Source: Desulfobacteraceae bacterium (lineage in GTDB: Bacteria; Desulfobacterota; Desulfobacteria; Desulfobacterales; SURF-7). From it: 7,913 bases of DNA. The stretch is from assembly GCA_030619585.1 (NCBI GenBank), contig JAUXBD010000047.1, forward strand, positions 1 to 7,913, given 5' to 3'. Position 1 is the stretch's first letter, and each line of letters starts with the position of its first letter. The notes beneath the pieces were generated by a model. The model did no database searches. It saw only the letters and a program-made list of their open reading frames with translations, and had not been told where the DNA came from. Of this stretch, positions 1-7,442 are shown in pieces. The position numbers and the translations under genes were made by a program.

Positions 1-23
1 TAATTCAAATAACTGATTACTTT

Positions 24-97
24 TAGCAGGCAACCCGGCGGTCTTTACAAGACCCGTGGTTTTCCGTCCCAGATTTACATCAGGTTTGGCTTTATCT
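24..97 (-). ncRNA. GEMM-I type cyclic-dinucleotide riboswitch aptamer (c-di-GMP or 3',3'-cGAMP), reading leftward
   Basis: The complementary strand shows the hallmarks of the GEMM-I aptamer in the right order. First is a GCCAAACC box (90-83). It runs into a hairpin CCTGAT / GTAA / ATCTGG (84-79, 78-75, 74-69), a stem with one T-T mismatch closed by a GNRA-type tetraloop. Next is GGGACGGAAAACC (70-58), close to the family's GGGACGCAAAGCC. A second hairpin, GGTCTT / GTA / AAGACC (54-49, 48-46, 45-40), follows. Last is GCCGGGTTGCC (39-29), the conserved 3' strand, whose TTGCC can pair with most of GCCAA. Known members bind c-di-GMP, or cGAMP in a variant found in Geobacter-type bacteria, and control transcription or translation of the gene downstream. 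That gene lies beyond base 1 and is not seen, and no expression platform is visible. I could not place the ligand-discriminating base by eye, so the ligand is left open. No convincing promoter was found upstream on this strand. Confidence 0.8.
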
Positions 98-305
98 ATG
101 AATGTAGAACTTGTTATTATGTTCATGCAAAAGTCATACAAAAACAGTCGATTGCTCAGCTTGCTGTAATTTCAGGTGCTTAGCTTAATTGGAAGGGAAA
201 GTCAATACTAAATTATGAAATGAATGTACTAGTTTCTGTGTAACTTGCTACATATTATGAAGAAAATTGCATAGGACAATATTATAAAAGTCACTTCAGG
301 AATGT
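98..305. other. AT-rich intergenic stretch, nothing recognised
   Basis: This spacer lies between the divergent riboswitch and the AT-rich ORF at 306. It should hold the promoter of the leftward riboswitch transcript and that of the rightward ORF. I see only weak -10-like matches, for example CATAAT on the minus strand at 122-117 with no good -35 box. There are no tRNA, repeat or terminator signatures. Confidence 0.4.
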
Positions 306-653
306 GTGGGTTTCTTTCGGGCAGACCTGTTATATCTTCATGAAATCCCAAACGAAAAATCAAAAGGCCGATTACAGATTCCAGAACTATCTAATTTCAT
401 AGAAAATCAATTCAACGATCAATACACAATATCTTGTGTTCGTGGTCATTCGACATATGGTCATTCAGTCATACAATTTTTGTATAATACTAAAAGGGAA
501 AATTTAATAGACCATATTAATCTTTTTCAGATATCTATATCCAAATTAAGTAAATATTACATAAAGTTCCATATCACAACAATCACGCAGGAATACAGTT
601 GGGTGATTTCCAACTATTCATATCTTGAAAAATTTTTAAAAAAGAAATATTAA
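306..653 (+). CDS. Hypothetical protein, AT-rich, GTG start
   Basis: This is an open frame of 115 codons that I do not recognise. It would encode a small, probably soluble protein rich in Ile, Asn, Tyr and Lys. It has no signal peptide or membrane segment and ends in a basic run, LKKKY. The only start in frame is GTG at 306, since the protein contains no internal Met and the frame is closed by TAA at 285. The purine-rich AGGAA at 298-302 is only 3 bases from that GTG, which is poor spacing. G+C is about 30% by hand count over four sequence lines, clearly below the following gene. That could mean recent acquisition, a decayed 5' end, or a chance frame in AT-rich DNA. The residue pattern looks protein-like, with mixed helix and strand segments and conserved-looking CVRGHSTYGHS. 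I lean towards a real or formerly real gene that may have lost its original start. Confidence 0.5.
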   Translation: MGFFRADLLYLHEIPNEKSKGRLQIPELSNFIENQFNDQYTISCVRGHSTYGHSVIQFLYNTKRENLIDHINLFQISISKLSKYYIKFHITTITQEYSWVISNYSYLEKFLKKKY

Positions 654-674
654 ATACCTCATTGCGGTCTTTTC

Positions 675-703
675 ATCTATATTTCTATTGCACAACTATA
701 GAT
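675..703. repeat. AT-rich inverted repeat
   Basis: ATCTATA (675-681) and TATAGAT (697-703) form a perfect 7-base inverted repeat around a 15-base loop. The stem is all A-T except for one G-C pair. It sits between the AT-rich ORF and the activase gene, so it could be a weak terminator or an operator. It has no T-tract, and chance occurrence in AT-rich DNA is a fair alternative. Confidence 0.25.
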
Positions 704-749
704 ATCTCAAAAAACAAATTTTATGCTTACAAGTCAAACAGTTAAATGC

Positions 750-753
750 GGAG
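750..753 (+). promoter_or_regulatory. Ribosome binding site deciding the activase start
   Basis: GGAG lies 6 bases before ATG 760. The longer reading from TTG 688 has no comparable site, and its 24 extra residues do not resemble the start of this family. This favours ATG 760. Confidence 0.6.
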
Positions 754-759
754 TTTCTT

Positions 760-3700
760 ATGGGAAAACAGGCGACTGATAAAATCCGGGCTTTAGGGAT
801 ATGTATAGGAGCCTCCACAATATCAGCTGTTCAGGTGGAAACTCATAAAAATGAAGACAAAGCAAAATGGCAAAAGCCGGTTATTTTGGAATACTCTATT
901 CATCCCCATGAAGGAGACCCTAAACAAACCATTGTCTCTATCTTCAAAGATCTTGAGGGAAAGCATTTTGACAGGGTTGCCGGCACAGGCCGCATGTTTC
1001 GAAATTTTGTAAATTTGTCATCAATTACAGAGCCTGAGGCAGTGGAATATGCATACAAATTTGCCAAACCTCAAGGAGTTTCATGTCCGGCTGTGGTTTC
1101 AGCCGGAGGAGAAACTTTTATGGTTTACGCCCTGAACAATTTCGGCAAAATATCAAATGTATTTACAGGTAGCAAATGCGCCTCCGGAACAGGTGAATTC
1201 TTCCTTCAGCAGCTTAGGCGTATGGATGTGTCCCTTGAAGAGGCAGCTATGTGGGCTTCAGTTGAAGAGCCATATAAAGTGTCCGGCCGCTGCAGTGTTT
1301 TTTGCAAGTCAGACTGCACCCATGCAACGAACAAGGGGGTTCAAAAGTCAAAGGTGGCTTCAGGATTATGCAGGATGATCGCTGACAAGATTCTTAATCT
1401 TCTTAAGAAAGTTGAGAAAAGGAACATTATGTTTACCGGCGGCACCATGCAAAACCGGATGATAACCGAATACCTGGACCGTGAGATACAGGGGATGATA
1501 ATACCTGAAACCGCACCATGCTTTGAAGCGCTGGGTGCAGCCCTTTGGGCTCTGGAACATGAAACACCTTCTTTCCCAGGTATATCAGAGCTGTTTAAAG
1601 TAAACAGTGTGTCCTTTGACATGCTTCCCCGCCTTACAGATTTTGAAAGCATGGTTGAATTTAAGACCGTAAGGTTCGGTACTGTCCAAAATGAAGACCG
1701 CTGCATCCTGGGACTTGATGTGGGCTCAACAACAACTAAAGCTGTCCTTATGCGGGATGTGGATGATGCAATACTTGCTTGGGTTTACCTTCGCACAAAC
1801 GGAGACCCGGTTGAAGCCGCAAGGCAATGTTACCAGTCAATTCTTAACCAGATCACAAAGAAGGTTGACCCCGAAGATATATCAATAGTGGGGTTGGGTG
1901 TGTGCGGGTCCGGCCGCCAGATAGCCGGTGTTCATGCTTTTACAAAAGGCGTTGTCAATGAAATTATCGCCCATGCAACTGCTGCCGTACATTTTGACAG
2001 GCAGGTTGATACTATATTTGAAATAGGCGGGCAGGATGCCAAGTACACATATATTACCAATTCAGTTCCTTCGGATTATGCTATGAATGAAGCATGCTCC
2101 GCAGGCACAGGGTCGTTTTTAGAAGAGTCTGCCCATGAAACTCTTGGGATTAAAATGACAGATATAGCCGGCATCGCGCTGAGAGGCACCAGGCCTCCTA
2201 ATTTTAATGATCAGTGCGCTGCATTTATATCTTCAGATATTAAAAATGCCATCCATGAAGGCATAGAGCAAGAAGATATAGTGGCAGGACTTGTGTATTC
2301 GATCTGTATGAATTATTCAAACCGCGTAAGGGGAAACAGGCCGGTGGGTAATAAGGTGTTCATGCAGGGGGGAGTCTGCTACAACAAGGCGGTGCCCATT
2401 GCCATGGCAGCCCTTTTGGGGAAACCAATCGTTGTGCCGCCGGAGCCAGGCCTCATGGGCGCTTATGGTTCCGCACTTGCCATCCAAAATAAAATCAGAA
2501 CCGGTCTTATGGAGGAGAAAAAATTCGATCTTTCGAGTTTAGCAGGCCGTGAGGTGTTTTACGAAAAACCTTTTATATGCGGTGGCGATACAGAAGGGTG
2601 CGACAGGAAATGCGAGATAGCTGTGATAAATATCGAGGGAAACAAACATCCCTTTGGAGGTGCATGTAACAGGTATTACAATCTGCGAAACAAGCTGAAT
2701 GTTGACACTAACGAGATGAACCTGGTGCGCATGCGACAGCACCTGGTGTTTGAAAAATACGCAGCATGCTTATCAGAAGAAAAAAGAGTAGTAAAAAGGG
2801 GTGTTGTCGGGATCAATAGAAGCTTTCAGATAAACACTTACTATCCGCTATTTTCCACATTTTTTTCCGAATTGGGCTTTAAAATCGTTATGCCTGACCG
2901 TACCACACAAGAAGGGGCAGAAAAACTCGAAACCCAGTTTTGCTTTCCTGCAGAACTTGCCCACGGTTTTTTTGACAGGCTTCTTAAAACTAAAGATCAT
3001 CTGGATTTTATTTTCCTTCCCCATCTTAAAGCTATTCCTTCCTTACAAGGATATGACACCTCCCAGGTCTGTCCCATTGTGCAGGCAGAGCCGTTTTATC
3101 TTAAGGCAGCGTTTAGGGAAAAAATTGATGAACTTAAGGGAAAAGGAACAAAAGTTCTAACTCCCATGATCGACATGACCGGCGGCGAAGAAACAATCCT
3201 TGAAAGCATGGTTGAAATTTCCGTCCGGATGGGTGTGAACCGGAATGAAGCCCAAAAGGCTTTTGCCAAAGCAGTCCAAGCCCAAAAGGCCTGTATGCGC
3301 GAGATGAAAGTTTTAGGGGAAAAAGCACTTTCGAAGATAGCAGCTGATCCGGATAAGATAGCTGTGGTTATTTTTGCAAGACCTTACAATGGATTTGCAG
3401 AAGAAGCCCACATGGGAATTCCCAACAAACTGGCGTCAAGGGGTGTTCAGGTGATACCCTTTGATTTTCTTCCTGTTGATGATGAGCCTGGAAAACCTGA
3501 AATGTATTGGGGGCCGGGCCAGGCCCTGTTAAAGGCCGGCCGGTTTGTAAAAAAACACCCCCGGCTGTTTGGGGCATATATTACAAATTTTTCCTGTGGG
3601 CCTGACTCATTTATTGTTGGATATCTAAGGGATATCATGGAGCAAAAGCCCACTTTAACCCTGGAACTGGACAGCCATACGGCAGATGCAGGCCTGGAAA

Positions 3701-5169
3701 CAAGGATAGAGGCTTTTCTTGATATTATCGATACGTACAGGCAACTTGAGTCAACAATATCGTTAAAACAATCAAAACCACACTTTTTGCCTGCCAGAGC
3801 TGTTCTTGATGAAGGCACGGCAACTATAATTACATCTTCCAATGAACAAATACCGGCAATAGACCCGCGTGTTACAGTGTTGATTCCCTCCATGGGTGAT
3901 CTTTCATCAGAGTCCATAGCTGCAGTATGCCGCTCGGTCGGATTTAATGCAAAGGCAAGTCCTCCGGCAGACGAGGCTGTGCTTAAACTGGGTCGTGCAA
4001 ATACGTCGTGTAAGGAGTGTCTGCCCCTTATCATCACCGCCGGTAGTTTGCTAAACTATGCGTATAACAAAAAGCAAAAAGATGAGATACTTCTTTACTT
4101 TATGCCCACAGCTTCCGGACCATGCAGGTTCGGCCAGTACTTTGTTTTTATGGAAGGCCTGATTAAAAAGCTGGAACTAACCGATGTCGCCCTGATATCC
4201 CTTTCATCTGAAAACTCCTATTTAGGACTTGATAACTCTTTTCACATTCGCTCATGGTGGGCAATTATCATAGCAGATGTAATGGAAGATGTGAGGTCCA
4301 TGATACTGGCAAATGCAAAAAATACGAAAGTATCAATGGAGATATTTACTGAAGAGTGGGCAAAAGTTCTAGTTGAACTTGAGAAGGAAAAATTTTCAAA
4401 ACTATTAAAGCAGCTTGCTAAAACAGCACACAGGTTAAAAAATATTTCTTTAAAGAAACCGCCCGAGACTGTGCCAACGATCCTACTCACTGGAGAAATA
4501 TTTGTGCGTCGTGATGCGATCTCTCGTCAGGATATAACTCAAAATCTTGCTAAAATGGGGTTTGCCACTGTATGCTCACCGATTTCAGAGTGGGTGCATT
4601 ACTGTGATTATCTGGTGGATGAAGGGATAAACGGTGTTGTCATTTCAAAATTTGAAAAACTGAACCTTTTATTTCGTAAGAAGCTTATGCATAAATATGA
4701 AAAGGATATAAAGTCTGTATTATGCAGGTCAGGGCTTGTGATGACTAAGCCTGTTAACATCAGGACAGTTGTTAAAAATGCGACTCCCTATATGTCACAC
4801 AATCTGACAGGAGAGGCTATACTTACTATTGGAAGCACCCTTACAGATATTGCATCACATGTTTGCGGTGTGATTGCAATTGGTCCTTTCGGGTGCATGC
4901 CCAATAGGATAGCAGAGGCGATTCTGGCAAAGACGGTGAATAGAAAATGCAAGCTTGCAACAGCTCCTAGGGACCAGCTGCTTAAAGAAAGGCTTAAAAA
5001 CTTTGAAGACCTGCCGTTTTTCGCAGTTGAAACCGATGGTTCGACTTTTCCCCACCTTGTTCAGGCAAAACTGGAAACTTTCTGCCTTAGGGCAAACAGA
5101 TTGCATGAAAGTATGCTTTCATCATGCAATGGTATGAGGGAGAAAAAAGTAAGAATCGCCGTAAAATGA
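760..5169 (+). CDS. Acyl-CoA dehydratase activase-related fusion protein (2x BadF/BadG ASKHA, DUF2229, HgdB-like)
   Basis: This is a 1469-residue cytoplasmic Fe-S protein. Residues about 10-290 form a first HgdC-like ASKHA module with candidate cluster cysteines C140 (CASGTG) and C178 (CSVFCKSDC). Its phosphate loop is degenerate: CIGAS at 15-19 replaces the family's DxGST, and GGET at 116-119 lacks the second aspartate. Residues about 315-575 form a complete second module with DVGSTTTK (320-327), IGGQDAK (422-428), C446 (CSAGTG), C486 (CAAF) and GGVCYN near 537. A cysteine-rich linker (C607, C614, C618, C636) follows. DUF2229 spans roughly 680-870 and includes CFPAELAHG from 728 and C771. 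The HgdB-like part extends to about 1430, with C1084, C1087, C1122 and C1379. Known relatives use ATP hydrolysis to push one electron onto 2-hydroxyacyl-CoA dehydratases or benzoyl-CoA reductases. These long fusions have no assigned substrate, so a self-contained activase plus reductase is inference. The start is ATG 760, with GGAG 6 bases upstream; TTG 688 would add 24 residues. The gene ends in TGA. Confidence 0.93.
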   Translation: MGKQATDKIRALGICIGASTISAVQVETHKNEDKAKWQKPVILEYSIHPHEGDPKQTIVSIFKDLEGKHFDRVAGTGRMFRNFVNLSSITEPEAVEYAYKFAKPQGVSCPAVVSAGGETFMVYALNNFGKISNVFTGSKCASGTGEFFLQQLRRMDVSLEEAAMWASVEEPYKVSGRCSVFCKSDCTHATNKGVQKSKVASGLCRMIADKILNLLKKVEKRNIMFTGGTMQNRMITEYLDREIQGMIIPETAPCFEALGAALWALEHETPSFPGISELFKVNSVSFDMLPRLTDFESMVEFKTVRFGTVQNEDRCILGLDVGSTTTKAVLMRDVDDAILAWVYLRTNGDPVEAARQCYQSILNQITKKVDPEDISIVGLGVCGSGRQIAGVHAFTKGVVNEIIAHATAAVHFDRQVDTIFEIGGQDAKYTYITNSVPSDYAMNEACSAGTGSFLEESAHETLGIKMTDIAGIALRGTRPPNFNDQCAAFISSDIKNAIHEGIEQEDIVAGLVYSICMNYSNRVRGNRPVGNKVFMQGGVCYNKAVPIAMAALLGKPIVVPPEPGLMGAYGSALAIQNKIRTGLMEEKKFDLSSLAGREVFYEKPFICGGDTEGCDRKCEIAVINIEGNKHPFGGACNRYYNLRNKLNVDTNEMNLVRMRQHLVFEKYAACLSEEKRVVKRGVVGINRSFQINTYYPLFSTFFSELGFKIVMPDRTTQEGAEKLETQFCFPAELAHGFFDRLLKTKDHLDFIFLPHLKAIPSLQGYDTSQVCPIVQAEPFYLKAAFREKIDELKGKGTKVLTPMIDMTGGEETILESMVEISVRMGVNRNEAQKAFAKAVQAQKACMREMKVLGEKALSKIAADPDKIAVVIFARPYNGFAEEAHMGIPNKLASRGVQVIPFDFLPVDDEPGKPEMYWGPGQALLKAGRFVKKHPRLFGAYITNFSCGPDSFIVGYLRDIMEQKPTLTLELDSHTADAGLETRIEAFLDIIDTYRQLESTISLKQSKPHFLPARAVLDEGTATIITSSNEQIPAIDPRVTVLIPSMGDLSSESIAAVCRSVGFNAKASPPADEAVLKLGRANTSCKECLPLIITAGSLLNYAYNKKQKDEILLYFMPTASGPCRFGQYFVFMEGLIKKLELTDVALISLSSENSYLGLDNSFHIRSWWAIIIADVMEDVRSMILANAKNTKVSMEIFTEEWAKVLVELEKEKFSKLLKQLAKTAHRLKNISLKKPPETVPTILLTGEIFVRRDAISRQDITQNLAKMGFATVCSPISEWVHYCDYLVDEGINGVVISKFEKLNLLFRKKLMHKYEKDIKSVLCRSGLVMTKPVNIRTVVKNATPYMSHNLTGEAILTIGSTLTDIASHVCGVIAIGPFGCMPNRIAEAILAKTVNRKCKLATAPRDQLLKERLKNFEDLPFFAVETDGSTFPHLVQAKLETFCLRANRLHESMLSSCNGMREKKVRIAVK

Positions 5170-5231
5170 AAAGCGTGGTTAGTTAGAATCGTTGGATTGA
5201 TTTGATAAAATAGGGATGAATCGATTTGTGT

Positions 5232-5236
5232 GGAGG
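5232..5236 (+). promoter_or_regulatory. Strong Shine-Dalgarno deciding the start of the QueG-like gene
   Basis: GGAGG lies 8 bases before ATG 5245. An in-frame GTG at 5230 overlaps this site and so is very unlikely to be the start. Confidence 0.8.
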
Positions 5237-5244
5237 CAATAAGC

Positions 5245-6363
5245 ATGGTCACAAAGCAAAAAATTATTCAAGTAGCCCATGAGTGTGGATTTGAGGATGT
5301 GGGATTTATCACAGCAGAGCCCTTTGAGTCCCACAGGGAGTTTTTATCTTCAAGGCAAAAAGAGTATGGCTGGGCAGAAGCAGTAGGCCTTGACCTGATA
5401 AAAGGAACAGACCCCAAAGAAATTTTGCCCGGCGCTCAAACTATAATTGTTTTGTTGGAAGTTTATTTTCGCAAAGCCTATCCTCAATCCATGGTCGGTC
5501 ATTTTGGGCGCTGCTATCTTGACGATGACCGGGTGACAAAAGATGGGTTAATGAAAAGGATTAAAGCTTTTAGAAGTTACCTTAGTGACAACGGTATCGA
5601 TTCGAAGGTGCCGTTTAATTTGCCACACAGAGTTGCTGCTGCCCGTGCCGGAATGGGTACATTTGGAAAAAACTGTTTGTTTTATTCAAATAAAGTCGCC
5701 CGCCAAAGTTAGTGGAACCTGCCTATTGCTGTGGTGATAGATAAGAAGTTTACACCCAATGAGCCCACGATTGAGATGGGATGTCTGGACTGGTGTAAAA
5801 ACGCATGTATAGCCGCTTGCCCCACCAGAGCCCTAAAAGGAAATGGCACAATAGATCCTCGCAAATGCATCTCTTTTCTAACATATTTCGGTCAGGGCAT
5901 CACCCCTAAAAAGATCCGTGAGCCAATGGGAATGTATGTCTATGGTTGCGACAGGTGCCAAAACATTTGTCCGCGTAATTCACCTTGGTTGGCCCAGGAT
6001 CTGCCTGTAAACAAACGGGTGGCTGAAAAAGCAGACGATTTTGGCTTGTCATTATTGCTTCATATGGATAAAGAATATTTTGAAACAAAAGTCTGGCCCC
6101 ATATGTTCTATATGTCATATGATGATATCTGGCGCTGGAAGATGAATGTGGCAAGGGCTATGGGAAACAGTCGTGACGAAAAATATATCGCTGATCTCAT
6201 TCGTGCTTTTGATGAAAATGAGGACGAAAAAGTAAAAGGCATGTGCGCATGGGCACTTGGTCATATTGGCGGCGATAAAGCCATGAAAGCTCTTGAAAGA
6301 TTTAAGCAAAAAAGTGAGGGATTAGTGTTTGATGAGATAACCGATGCCTTGAAGAATACTTGA
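5245..6363 (+). CDS. QueG-like double [4Fe-4S] cluster protein with HEAT-like tail, interrupted by in-frame TAG at 5710-5712
   Basis: This is a full-length member of the epoxyqueuosine-reductase-like family (COG1600), 372 codons before the TGA, with one TAG as codon 156. The N-terminal part carries the DUF1730-like region, including GIDSKVPFNLPHR and GMGTFGKN, which match the QueG segment with the catalytic aspartate and the GxGxxGKN motif. The double-cluster domain follows: C180, C184, C188 and C192-Pro, then C208, then C235-X2-C238-X3-C242-Pro. The C-terminal 70 residues or so look like HEAT/PBS-lyase repeats (ALGHIGGDKAMKAL), as in QueG. True QueG reduces epoxyqueuosine in tRNA using cobalamin and two [4Fe-4S] clusters. 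This sequence differs in its first cluster spacing (CX3CX3CX3CP rather than CX2CX2CX3CP), so it is probably a paralogue with another reductase role. The two halves lie in the same frame, and similarity continues straight across the TAG (QS, stop, WNLPIAVVID). It may be a fresh pseudogene, a base error or a recoded gene. It starts 75 bases after the activase gene. Confidence 0.85.
5710..5712 (+). other. In-frame TAG (amber) codon within the QueG-like gene
   Basis: This is the sole interruption in a frame otherwise open from 5245 to 6363. By alignment from memory with QueG proteins, the following Trp matches the Trp of the family's GSW motif, so the stop occupies the Ser position. TCG to TAG would be one substitution. 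A separate start for the second half (GTG 5731) has no ribosome binding site. Readthrough, pyrrolysine insertion, mutation and sequence error are all possible. Confidence 0.9.
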
Positions 6364-6427
6364 AATGCGGTTGAACTTGTGCCCTTTCTGACAAAAAATG
6401 AGTTAAAAAAATAATGGACTACAAACT

Positions 6428-7186
6428 ATGCTTTTAAAAGAATTGTTAGCAGGAATCTTGATTTACAAAAAGGCAAATCATACTATTTTTAAATATAAAT
6501 TGTGGCCTTTACTCATACTACCAGGAGTCATGAGCTTGTGCTATATCCTTATGCTGGTAATAGTGGGCACAATCTATACGTCCGGTTTTTCGGGATATAT
6601 AAATGAAAACTGGATACCTGGCTTTGTCAGTGGCGATACCACGTATGTTATTGTCTCTATACTTTTGTGGCTATTTCTTATGGTAATCGGATTTTTGTCA
6701 TATAAACCGATTGTGCTGATTCTCTTTTCACCTATATTAAGCTATCTGTCTGAAACCGTGGAAAAAGCTGTTTACAATGAGGACCCTCCGCGGTTTAAAT
6801 TTAAAGATTTATTCAAAGATATCGTACGGGGGGCTGTTATTAACACAAGAAATGCAGGCTGGATGCTTTTTTTTACTCTTATAGCCTGGCTTCTTTGTGT
6901 TATTCCCCTTGTGGGAGCAGTTGTTTCTCCTGTGCTGCTTTTATTCATCCAGTCATATTATGGCGGTTGTGGACTTATTGACTATACCCTGGAAAGAAAG
7001 AGGTTCTCTGTTTCCAAAAGTGTTGACTTTGCGCAAAAAAACAGGGGAAGGGTGACGGGTGTTGGAATGGGCTTTATTCTTATTTTGTTTATCCCCATAA
7101 TAGGCTGGTTTTTTGCACCAGGCTATGGAACTGCTGCTGCAACACTTGCAACTTTAGAAAAAATTAATGAGGATTGTCCTGAATAG
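6428..7186 (+). CDS. EI24/CysZ-family inner membrane protein
   Basis: This is a 252-residue integral membrane protein, nearly the length of E. coli CysZ. Hydrophobic segments lie at about 26-50, 71-104 (long enough for a helical hairpin), 143-176 (again hairpin-like) and 211-239. Family features include the early PLLILPG near 27-33. There is an amphipathic basic stretch before the third segment (RFKFKDLFKDIVRG). Later come IPLVG, YYGGCGLIDYTLERKR near 177-192, the downstream NRGRVTGVGMGF, and a closing IPIIGWFFAPGYGTAAATL. EI24 proteins of bacteria include CysZ, reported to mediate sulfate uptake for cysteine synthesis. Many members outside enterobacteria have no tested substrate, so sulfate transport is only a suggestion and no symbol is given. 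No good Shine-Dalgarno is seen before ATG 6428. It lies 64 bases after the QueG-like gene on the same strand with no terminator visible between them, so cotranscription is possible. The stop is TAG. Confidence 0.85.
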   Translation: MLLKELLAGILIYKKANHTIFKYKLWPLLILPGVMSLCYILMLVIVGTIYTSGFSGYINENWIPGFVSGDTTYVIVSILLWLFLMVIGFLSYKPIVLILFSPILSYLSETVEKAVYNEDPPRFKFKDLFKDIVRGAVINTRNAGWMLFFTLIAWLLCVIPLVGAVVSPVLLLFIQSYYGGCGLIDYTLERKRFSVSKSVDFAQKNRGRVTGVGMGFILILFIPIIGWFFAPGYGTAAATLATLEKINEDCPE

Positions 7187-7209
7187 ATAAATGGCCACAT
7201 TTCAGGTTG

Positions 7210-7431
7210 TCACTCCACCTGCCCGCCGCCTTCAATGTTGCCATCATCATCAACTTTTGCCCACACGGTGTTTCCGCCCGCTTTTTTTTGTACTTTAATT
7301 ATGTAGGAGCATTCAGGGTCAATTTTTTTTGAATGAGTTCTTGCGTACTGCTGGGCCATTTGAAATAGCCCCATATATTCAACAGTTGAGTGATCGGCTT
7401 TCTTTGCTCTGAAAGTTATTAGAAATTTCAT
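7210..7431 (-). CDS. Small hypothetical protein (73 aa)
   Basis: I do not recognise this protein. It would be small, soluble and charged, starting MKFLITFRAKK. A helical middle (VEYMGLFQMAQQYART) is followed by a likely beta segment (CSYIIKVQKK) and a Gly/Asp-rich acidic tail (DDDGNIEGGGQVE). It begins 11 bases after the stop of the 79-residue gene upstream on the same strand, which indicates a two-gene operon and possibly translational coupling. The nearest AGGAG (7453-7449) is 17 bases from the ATG, too far to be a good site, so coupling to the upstream gene would help explain its translation. Its 3' end faces the EI24-family gene across 23 bases. Confidence 0.6.
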   Translation of the reverse strand: MKFLITFRAKKADHSTVEYMGLFQMAQQYARTHSKKIDPECSYIIKVQKKAGGNTVWAKVDDDGNIEGGGQVE

Positions 7432-7442
7432 TTTTAAACTTA

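Noticed and set aside
688..759. TTG 688 as the start of the activase gene
   Set aside because: It has no ribosome binding site, the 24 extra residues are AT-rich and unlike family N-termini, and ATG 760 has GGAG 6 bases upstream.
3447..4037. Antisense open frame of 196 codons
   Set aside because: It lies fully inside the activase gene on the other strand, has a low-complexity Ser/Arg/Pro composition with no motif, and the sense strand carries clear family motifs.
5183..5211. Promoter TTAGAA / TAAAAT before the QueG-like gene
   Set aside because: The -35 matches only 3 of 6 positions and the surroundings are AT-rich, so it is indistinguishable from chance.
5723..5740. CTAT/ATAG hairpin just after the TAG as a recoding element
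   Set aside because: A 4-base stem with a 10-base loop is too weak to support a PYLIS-like structure.
5731..6363. Second half of the QueG-like gene as an independent gene starting at GTG 5731
   Set aside because: It has no Shine-Dalgarno, starts in the middle of a domain, is in frame with the upstream half, and family similarity runs straight across the TAG.
7203..7221. CAGGT/ACCTG inverted repeat as a terminator between the convergent genes
   Set aside because: It has only a 5-base stem with a 9-base loop and no T-tract on either strand, and it overlaps the end of the 73-residue gene.
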